From JAUXLW01 sp964195005 (GTDB lineage: Bacteria > Actinomycetota > Acidimicrobiia > Spongiisociales > SHLN01): a DNA stretch of 14,264 nt. The stretch's first letter is position 1; each line of letters begins with the position of its first letter. The notes beneath the pieces were generated by a model. It worked only from the letters and a program-made list of their open reading frames with translations, did no database searches and had not been told where the DNA came from. Where the stretch lies: assembly GCA_964195005.1 (NCBI GenBank), contig CAXMOO010000083.1, positions 1 through 14,264 of the forward strand, written 5' to 3'. A program made the translations under genes and the position numbers. Shown one piece after another: positions 7,021 to 12,195 of this stretch.

Positions 7021-7888
7021 GACGCTTCATGGCAAGGCCAACGCCAAGCTGAACTTCGGTCTAATGGTGAGGAGTCGCGGGGCGGACGGCTTCCACTCCA
7101 TCTTTTCGGTTGTGCAGTCCATATCGTGGTCGGACGAGCTGTGGCTGGCGGCTTCCGATGACGATGACTTCCGGGAAGAGGGGATGACCCTGAAGGAAGA
7201 CAATCTGGCCTGGTTGGCCGTGAAGGCGGTTCGTGAAGCAGCGGAGTCGAGCCGGCCGATCGCACTCCGGCTCGAAAAACAAGTGCCCATCGCGGCCGGG
7301 TTGGGTGGCGGGAGCGCAGATGCCGCGGCCGGCCTGGGGATGGCTGCCAGGTTCTTTGGCCTTCCCCAGGAATCGCTCTCCGACCTCGCCGGAGAGTTGG
7401 GGGCGGACGTGCCATTCTGTCTAACTGGTGGGTTGGCACAAATCGAAGGCCGCGGCGAGCAGGTAACTGCGCAGGATCCGTTGGCCGAGGATTACGCCCT
7501 GGCGATTGTGGTGCCGCCCGTCGAGCTGCCGACTGCCGATGTCTACGCCGAATGGGATCGGCTCAACGAACCCTCCGGCCCGGTGGTTCCTGAGTCGGCG
7601 CTGCCACCATCGCTCAGGCGCTTCCAGCCGCTCCGCAACGACCTGGCCCCGGCGGCCCATTCGCTGGCGCCCCTGGTTTCTGAGTGGCAGGACGAGTTGA
7701 TGTCGCTCTGGGACCGACCGGTGATGATGACCGGAAGCGGGCCCTCCCTGTATGGGTTTTTCCTCGACGCCGACGAAGCCGGGGCTGCCCTCGAATCCCT
7801 CCCCGCTGGAAGCCGAGCCTATCGGGTCGCCGGGCCGGTAGCGCGGGGCTGGGAAATGAGCAGCGGTACACTGGCGGGCCCCAATTAA
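7013..7888 (+). CDS. ispE: 4-(cytidine 5'-diphospho)-2-C-methyl-D-erythritol kinase
   Basis: The 291-residue product is the GHMP kinase IspE of the MEP isoprenoid pathway; it phosphorylates CDP-ME with ATP. The N-terminal GKANAKLNFGL (7-17) carries the conserved Lys12; the ATP-binding glycine loop is PIAAGLGGGSADAAA (92-106); the catalytic Asp is Asp132 in ADVPF; the C-terminal GHMP motif is MTGSGPSLYGFF. The start ATG at 7013 lies in the rsmA stop context (ATGACTGA, 8-base overlap). The presence of ispE implies the organism makes isoprenoids through MEP. The stop is only 4 bases before the tRNA-Gln gene, so mRNA and tRNA are probably co-transcribed and separated by processing. Confidence 0.97.
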   Translation: MTETLHGKANAKLNFGLMVRSRGADGFHSIFSVVQSISWSDELWLAASDDDDFREEGMTLKEDNLAWLAVKAVREAAESSRPIALRLEKQVPIAAGLGGGSADAAAGLGMAARFFGLPQESLSDLAGELGADVPFCLTGGLAQIEGRGEQVTAQDPLAEDYALAIVVPPVELPTADVYAEWDRLNEPSGPVVPESALPPSLRRFQPLRNDLAPAAHSLAPLVSEWQDELMSLWDRPVMMTGSGPSLYGFFLDADEAGAALESLPAGSRAYRVAGPVARGWEMSSGTLAGPN

Positions 7889-7892
7889 TCTT

Positions 7893-7967
7893 TGGGGGGT
7901 GGTGTAACTGGCAGCACGCGTGGTTTTGGTCCACGCAGTACGGGTTCGAGTCCTGTCCCCCCAGCCA
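7893..7967 (+). tRNA. tRNA-Gln (anticodon TTG)
   Basis: A full cloverleaf is visible. The acceptor stem TGGGGGG (7893-7899) pairs with CCCCCCA (7957-7963), discriminator G7964, and CCA is encoded (7965-7967). The anticodon stem CGTGG/CCACG (7919-7923/7931-7935) holds the loop TTTTGGT with anticodon TTG at 7926-7928, reading CAA and, by wobble, CAG. The T arm ACGGG/CCTGT holds TTCGAGT (7945-7951). The D stem is a short three-pair GTG/CAC. The UGGGG acceptor start and G73 fit Gln identity. It sits inside the operon, 4 bases after ispE and 23 bases before glmU. Confidence 0.97.
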
Positions 7968-7978
7968 CACACGAAGGT

Positions 7979-7984
7979 AAGGAG
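7979..7984 (+). promoter_or_regulatory. Shine-Dalgarno that fixes the glmU start
   Basis: AAGGAG lies 6 bases before the GTG at 7991. It decides between this GTG, the out-of-frame ATG at 7986, and an in-frame TTG at 7892 that would run through the tRNA gene. Confidence 0.85.
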
Positions 7985-7990
7985 AATGGC

Positions 7991-9373
7991 GTGAGCGTCC
8001 GGGCGATTGTGCTCGCAGCAGGACAAGGCACGCGGATGAAGTCGTCCCTCCCCAAGGTCCTTCATCCCGTGGCTGGTGCTCCGCTTCTCAAATGGGTAGT
8101 CGACGCCGTTCGCCAGGCAGGGCCAGAACAGTTAGTGGTGGTAGTCGGTCACGGCGCCGATGAGGTCGAGAAGGTGCTGCCGGACGGGGTGCAGACGATC
8201 ATCCAGCAAGAGCAACTCGGCACCGGCCACGCCACCAGGCAGGCGCTTGATGCGATGGGGGACGTTGAGGGAGACACCGTGTTAGTTGTGCCCGGCGACT
8301 CGCCACTGATTTCGGCCGCGACGCTGAACCGACTTATTGAGCGACGGGCCGCCGATGATGCGGCCGTGGCTTTGCTGACAACTCGTATGGCGGATCCCAC
8401 CGGATATGGGCGGGTGGTCCGAGACGGAGTCGGTGCGATCGTCGGAATCATCGAGGAACGGGACGCCGACGACGGGCAACGCTTGATCGATGAAGTGGCC
8501 GTTTCTACCTATGCCTTCGAGGGTGGGGCGCTGCTCAAGTCGCTGAGTCAAATAGGCAGCTCCAACGACCAGGGCGAGATCTACTTGACCGATGCCATCG
8601 GTATTCTCGCTGCAGAAAAGGCTCCGATAGTCTCGATCGAGACCGACGAGAATGAGGGCATGGGAGTCAACGACCACGAACAACTTGCCGAAGCTGCCCG
8701 CCGGCTACGGCGCCGGCTCAATCAGCAGTGGATGAGCGAGGGGGTGCGGATGGTGGATCCGGAGCGGGTCTACCTCGACGCCACAGTCCAGCTGGAGGCC
8801 GGGGTCACGCTGCTGCCGGACGTATACCTGGAAGGCTCAACGACCGTGGCCGCCGGGGCGCAGGTCGGCCCCTCAGTCTTCGCAGAGGACAGCCAGATCG
8901 GGCCTGAGTCCCATGTCTGGTACTCGGTGTTGCGAGGAGCCACGGTGGGCGCCAGGGCCGAGGTAGGCCCATTCGCCAGCCTTCGGCCCGGCACGGTGCT
9001 GGGTCCGGACTCTAAGGCCGGGACCTTCGTGGAGACCAAGAACGCCACTGTGGGCCCGCACAGCAAGATTCCCCATCTCAGTTATGTGGGCGACGCCGAG
9101 ATTGGTGAAGGCTCGAACATCGGGGCGGGAACCATCACCTGCAACTACGACGGGTTCGAAAAACACGCCACCAAAATCGGCGACCGGGTACGCATCGGGT
9201 CGGACACGATGCTGGTCGCGCCCGTCACAATCGGCGACGGAGCCTGGACCGGAGCCGGCTCGACTATCACTAAAGACGTTCACCCCGGGGCCCTGGCAGT
9301 CGAACGCGCCGAGCAGCGCGAGATCCCCGACTACGCTGCCAAGAAGAGAGCCAAGAAGGCGCCCGACGAATGA
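7991..9373 (+). CDS. glmU: Bifunctional GlcN-1-P acetyltransferase / GlcNAc-1-P uridyltransferase
   Basis: The 460-residue product makes UDP-GlcNAc for peptidoglycan in two steps. The N-terminal nucleotidyltransferase domain has LAAGQGTRMKSSLPKVLHPV (8-27), QLGTGHA and GDSPLI. A linker helix (about 230-255) joins the C-terminal left-handed beta-helix of hexapeptide repeats, which contains the acetyltransferase site region YDGFEKHATKIGD with the catalytic His and ends in the usual VxxGALAVERAEQREI segment. A short Lys-rich tail follows. The conserved GVNDR is GVNDH here. The GTG start at 7991 has a strong ribosome site and begins at the conserved first strand. It overlaps prs by ATGA, so the two are translationally coupled. 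Confidence 0.97.
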   Translation: MSVRAIVLAAGQGTRMKSSLPKVLHPVAGAPLLKWVVDAVRQAGPEQLVVVVGHGADEVEKVLPDGVQTIIQQEQLGTGHATRQALDAMGDVEGDTVLVVPGDSPLISAATLNRLIERRAADDAAVALLTTRMADPTGYGRVVRDGVGAIVGIIEERDADDGQRLIDEVAVSTYAFEGGALLKSLSQIGSSNDQGEIYLTDAIGILAAEKAPIVSIETDENEGMGVNDHEQLAEAARRLRRRLNQQWMSEGVRMVDPERVYLDATVQLEAGVTLLPDVYLEGSTTVAAGAQVGPSVFAEDSQIGPESHVWYSVLRGATVGARAEVGPFASLRPGTVLGPDSKAGTFVETKNATVGPHSKIPHLSYVGDAEIGEGSNIGAGTITCNYDGFEKHATKIGDRVRIGSDTMLVAPVTIGDGAWTGAGSTITKDVHPGALAVERAEQREIPDYAAKKRAKKAPDE

Positions 9374-10341
9374 TCATCCCATCCAAGAAGCGATTGATGG
9401 TTTTCTCGGGTTCGGCCAACATACCCCTTGCCAAGGATGTGGCCGAGCTACTCGAGATACCTCTCGGCGACGTTGAGCTTTCATCCTTCGCCAACGGCGA
9501 GATCTACGTTCGATACAACGAGAGCGTGCGGGGCGCAGACTGTTTCGTGATCCAGAGTCACAGTACGCCCGTCAACCGCCACATTATGGAGCAACTGATC
9601 ATGATTGATGCCCTGCACCGCGCGTCCGCTAAACGCATCACTGCAGTTGTGCCCTTCTTCTCTTATGCCCGTCAAGACAAGAAGGTGCGAGCCCGGGAGC
9701 CTATTAGCGCCCGCCTCATGGCCGACTTGTTCATTACTGCCGGAGCCGATCGCATAGTGTCGGTAGATCTGCACACCGGTCAGATTCAGGGGTTCACCTC
9801 AACGCCCTTCGACCACCTCACAGCTCTGCATGGATTCGTTGACTACCTGACGGGCACCATGACCGGCCCCGGCGTCGTGGTTTCGCCAGATTCGGGTCGG
9901 GTGAAGTTGGCTGAGAGATACGCCAAGCATCTGGGGCTCGAGATGGCCCTGGTTTACAAGCGGCGGCGCACCGATCTCCATAATGAGGTGGAGGCCCTCT
10001 GGGTGGTGGGCGAGGTGGAGGAACGTCACGCGATCATCGTTGACGACATGATTGACACCGCAGCCACCCTGGTGGCGGCCGCCGACCTTCTCAAGGCCCG
10101 GGGAGCATTATCGGTCCGAGCCGTGGCCACCCACGGCGTGCTCTCGGCGCCTGCCGTCGACCGTATCAAGAACTCCAACCTGGAAGAGGTGATCATCACC
10201 AACTCCCTTCCGCTTCCCGACGACGCAGAGCATCTCTCGAACATCTCCGTCCTGTCACTGGCTCCGCAGCTGGCTCAGGCCATCGAGGCGATCTTCAGCG
10301 ACACCTCAGTCAGCCAGCTCTTTCGCGGCGAGAACTTCTAG
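9370..10341 (+). CDS. prs: Ribose-phosphate pyrophosphokinase (PRPP synthetase)
   Basis: The 323-residue product transfers pyrophosphate from ATP to ribose-5-phosphate, giving PRPP for nucleotide, His and Trp synthesis. It has the class I features FANGE (40-44), VPFFSYARQDKK (94-105), VDLHTGQIQGF (132-142, metal-binding Asp133/His135), a flexible-loop KRRR (197-200) and the PRPP loop VDDMIDTAATL (224-234). The loop normally reads DTAGT; here the Gly is Ala232, a small but unusual change at a tight turn. The start ATG overlaps the glmU stop by 4 bases. It is the last gene of the operon; G/C-rich hairpins follow directly. In many actinobacteria rplY (L25/Ctc) and pth follow prs; here neither does. 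Confidence 0.97.
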   Translation: MIIPSKKRLMVFSGSANIPLAKDVAELLEIPLGDVELSSFANGEIYVRYNESVRGADCFVIQSHSTPVNRHIMEQLIMIDALHRASAKRITAVVPFFSYARQDKKVRAREPISARLMADLFITAGADRIVSVDLHTGQIQGFTSTPFDHLTALHGFVDYLTGTMTGPGVVVSPDSGRVKLAERYAKHLGLEMALVYKRRRTDLHNEVEALWVVGEVEERHAIIVDDMIDTAATLVAAADLLKARGALSVRAVATHGVLSAPAVDRIKNSNLEEVIITNSLPLPDDAEHLSNISVLSLAPQLAQAIEAIFSDTSVSQLFRGENF

Positions 10342-10534
10342 CGCAACCCCTCCTGCGGAGCGGAGTAGGAGGGGAAGGTGAGCGAAGCGAGCAGGGGTGG
10401 GGTCCTAACCACCAACGGCGCTCTGAGAGAAACGATTACCACGAGGGATTGTTGACACACGATCAGATACCGCGCGCACCAAGCCTTCAACGCACACAAA
10501 GGCCGGACACAAAGGTGTGTTGACGGGCACCACG
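10342..10534 (+). repeat. Tandem repeat, copy 1 (~193 bases)
   Basis: This is the first copy of a unit that recurs directly at 10535-10731. From 10381 on the two copies align without gaps over 154 positions with 15 differences by my count (about 90% identity); near the start, copy 2 differs by small indels. The unit begins with a G/C-rich hairpin (10347-10374) and ends with GTTGACGGGCACCAC (10519-10533). Frames across it on the minus strand have no ribosome site and no recognisable product. Confidence 0.9.
10347..10374 (+). terminator. prs: Hairpin 6 bases after the prs stop, possible terminator
   Basis: CCCCTCCT (10347-10354) pairs perfectly with AGGAGGGG (10367-10374) around a 12-base loop. 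No U-run follows (AAGGTG), so it would be a non-canonical terminator or an mRNA 3'-end stabiliser. The same fold recurs in the second repeat copy, so it may simply be part of the repeat. Confidence 0.4.
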
Positions 10535-10731
10535 CGCACCCCTCCTGCGAAGCGGAGCGGAGTGGGAGGGGAAGGTGAGCGAAGCGAGCAGGGGTGGGGT
10601 CCTAACCACCAACGGCGCCCTGAGAGAAACGATTCCGACGAAGGATTGTTGACACACAACCAGACATGGCGCGCCCCAAGCCCTCAACGCACAAAAAGGC
10701 CGGACACAAGGATGCGTTGACGGGCACCACG
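10535..10731 (+). repeat. Tandem repeat, copy 2 (~197 bases)
   Basis: This is the second direct copy of the unit at 10342-10534. Its hairpin arms are CCCCTCC (10539-10545) and GGAGGGG (10565-10571), with a longer loop from an extra GCGGA-type insertion. It ends with GTTGACGGGCACCAC (10716-10730). Both copies share TTGTTGACACAC in mid-unit. Confidence 0.9.
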
Positions 10732-10787
10732 CGACCAGCGTGAAACGTGCAGCAACAGTCTTTCTCGGATCATTGCTCCCCTCACGA

Positions 10788-10850
10788 GCGCCGTTGTTGG
10801 GAACCACCCACCCCCGACCCCTCCCCTGCGCTTCGCTTCGGGAGGGGCGC
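10788..10850 (-). repeat. Inverted, shortened relative of the repeat-unit head
   Basis: GCGCCGTTG (10788-10796), then a C-rich ACCACCCACCCC segment, then a hairpin of CCCCTCCC (10818-10825) with GGGAGGGG (10840-10847), follow the same order as the reverse complement of the first ~85 bases of the tandem unit. The loop contains GCTTCGCTTC, matching the unit's reversed GCTTCGCTC. It is shorter than the full unit, so it looks like a decayed or partial inverted copy. Confidence 0.6.
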
Positions 10851-10883
10851 ACCCAATGGCTGTTGTTGGGCACCACCCACCCC
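10793..10883 (+). repeat. Direct repeat pair flanking the inverted hairpin
   Basis: A 22-base string starting GTTGTTGGG at 10793-10814 recurs at 10862-10883 with one difference (A or C at the tenth base). The first 15 bases match the tail motif of the tandem units (10519-10533, 10716-10730) with the consensus GTTGWYGGGMACCAC. Confidence 0.8.
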
Positions 10884-10949
10884 GGGCGCGCACGGGCCCC
10901 GTTATTCAGAGGGTGGCGGAGGCGCGGGTAACGCTAGGTTCGAGGCCAG

Positions 10950-11354
10950 ATGGACACACAAATGCTCGAAGTAGATACGGGAACAAGCCCGGAGGTCGTC
11001 GACCTCACAGTTGATGTTGGGAGATTCGTCGCCGGTAAGGGCGATGGGATTGTGCAGGTTTTCTGCCCTCATGCCACGGCAGGGGTTGCTCTCATTGAGA
11101 CGGGAGCTGGAAGTGATGCCGACTTGCTCGACATCATCGACCGCATGCTCCCGCCGGATTTCCGGTGGCGCCATGTTCACGGATCGCCCGGCCACGGGGC
11201 CGACCATGTCTTGCCGGCGTTTATCTCCCCGTCTCTCACTGTGCCCGTCATCGATGGCCGACTGGCGCTGGGCACCTGGCAGGCGGTGGTGCTGGTGGAT
11301 CCGAATCAGGACAATCCGAGCAGGCAGATCCGCCTCAGCTTCCTCCCCGCCTAG
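10950..11354 (+). CDS. YjbQ / UPF0047 family protein
   Basis: The 134-residue product matches the YjbQ family along its whole length: VQVFCPHATAGVALIE (35-50, usually HTTA), the Asp-rich stretch DADLLDII, HGADHVLPAF (82-91) and VPV-x-DGRLALGTWQAVVLV (98-116). His41, Glu50 and His86 correspond to the conserved polar cluster of the trimeric fold. Some family members have weak thiamine-phosphate synthase activity when overproduced; the physiological role is unsettled. The ATG at 10950 follows GAGG at 4 bases' distance. The methyltransferase gene begins 19 bases after the stop and may be co-transcribed. I would not assign it to thiamine synthesis from sequence alone, although a ThDP enzyme lies nearby. 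Confidence 0.9.
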   Translation: MDTQMLEVDTGTSPEVVDLTVDVGRFVAGKGDGIVQVFCPHATAGVALIETGAGSDADLLDIIDRMLPPDFRWRHVHGSPGHGADHVLPAFISPSLTVPVIDGRLALGTWQAVVLVDPNQDNPSRQIRLSFLPA

Positions 11355-11360
11355 TGCCCC

Positions 11361-11366
11361 TAGTCT
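11361..11366 (+). promoter_or_regulatory. Possible -10 box of a leaderless methyltransferase transcript
   Basis: TAGTCT ends 7 bases before the ATG at 11374, and there is no Shine-Dalgarno. The same spacing is seen before rsmI. No clear -35 was found, so this stays tentative. Confidence 0.25.
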
Positions 11367-11373
11367 CGCCGTC

Positions 11374-12195
11374 ATGCCTATGGATGAATGCCGCGAAGCC
11401 AATCTGGCTAACTGGGACGAACGGGTTGCGGGTCACATCGTTGGTTATGAAGTGCAGCGATACATTGACGACCCGCAGCATCTCTCCGACGTAGTTACCT
11501 TTGATCTCGAGCGCCTCGGTGACCTATCCGGCAAGAAAGTTATCCACCTGCAGTGCCATATCGGGACGGACACCTTGTCGTTGGCCCGGTTGGGAGCCGA
11601 GGTGACCGGGATCGACTTCTCTCCCCAAGCGGTGGTGGCGGCTCGCAGCATGTTCGAGGCGGCCGGGACGCCGGGGCGCTTCATCGAAAGCGAGTTGTAC
11701 GACTCGCCCGGCGCACTCGATGAGAAGTTCGACATGGTCTACACCGGAGTCGGGGCACTGACCTGGCTTCCCGACATCGACGGCTGGGCCGGAGTTGTCG
11801 ACCACTTTCTACGTCCCGGTGGACGGCTCTTCATGACGGAGGGCCACCCGATGGCGGGGGCGCTCGACCAGGACCGTGAAGACCATTTGCTCGTCGTCGA
11901 CCTGCCTTACTTCGAGGGGCGCATGTCCACCTGGCACGATGAGGACCAGTCGTACCTGGGTGACGCCACCCTCACCAATACCACCATCCACGACTGGAAC
12001 CATGGCCTGGGCGAGATCTTCACGGCATTGCTCGATCGTGGTTTTGTCATCAAGAGCTTCGTCGAACACGACTCTCTCTTTTGGCAAATGCACAGTTGGA
12101 TGGAGCTAGGCGAAGATGGGCGTTATCGGTTCCCGGAAGAGGTTCGTGACCAGGTTCCTCTGATGTACACGCTGGTGGCCGACAAAAAGAACTAA
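11374..12195 (+). CDS. Class I SAM-dependent methyltransferase
   Basis: The 273-residue product has the opening NLANWDERVAGH (10-21) and the SAM motif KVIHLQCHIGTDTLSLARLGA (55-75), with the acidic ribose ligand Asp81 in GIDFS. These are hallmarks of an uncharacterised Methyltransf_11-like family that I know with LQCHFGLDTLS at this point. A VYTGVGALTWLPD segment (motif IV/V region) and LRPGGRLFMTEGHPM complete the Rossmann core. The C-terminal third is rich in Trp/His/Asp and probably forms a substrate lid. The substrate is unknown. The ATG at 11374 is chosen because the family N-terminus starts there; a longer in-frame extension to 11011 would overlap the YjbQ gene. The stop TAA overlaps the stop of the converging gene. 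Confidence 0.88.
   Translation: MPMDECREANLANWDERVAGHIVGYEVQRYIDDPQHLSDVVTFDLERLGDLSGKKVIHLQCHIGTDTLSLARLGAEVTGIDFSPQAVVAARSMFEAAGTPGRFIESELYDSPGALDEKFDMVYTGVGALTWLPDIDGWAGVVDHFLRPGGRLFMTEGHPMAGALDQDREDHLLVVDLPYFEGRMSTWHDEDQSYLGDATLTNTTIHDWNHGLGEIFTALLDRGFVIKSFVEHDSLFWQMHSWMELGEDGRYRFPEEVRDQVPLMYTLVADKKN

Larger units (their letters stand above)
10342..10949. other. Gene-poor repeat region between prs and the YjbQ gene
   Basis: This 608-base stretch has no credible gene. It contains the two tandem units, the inverted short relative, three hairpins with CCCCTCC/GGAGGGG-type arms and four GTTGWYGGGMACCAC motifs. The last 65 bases (10885-10949) show nothing I can name apart from whatever drives the next gene. 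Confidence 0.7.

Noticed and set aside
7892..7990. A glmU start at the TTG at 7892
   Set aside because: It would translate through the tRNA-Gln gene; AAGGAG before the GTG at 7991 and the conserved N-terminus settle the start.
10342..10883. CRISPR array
   Set aside because: Only two long units and four 15-base motifs at unequal spacing (197, 77, 69); no short repeats with unique spacers and no cas genes.
10405..10893. Several minus-strand and plus-strand open frames in the repeat region
   Set aside because: They exist only because the repeats are GC-rich and stop-poor; the two copies yield different frame patterns, and no start has a ribosome site.
10342..10949. Insertion sequence or genomic island boundary
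   Set aside because: No transposase or integrase reading frame and no clear target-site duplication; the tRNA-Gln is intact and distant, inside an operon.
11011..11373. A 121-codon N-terminal extension of the methyltransferase
   Set aside because: It lies in another frame over the YjbQ gene, whose own sequence is clearly conserved.
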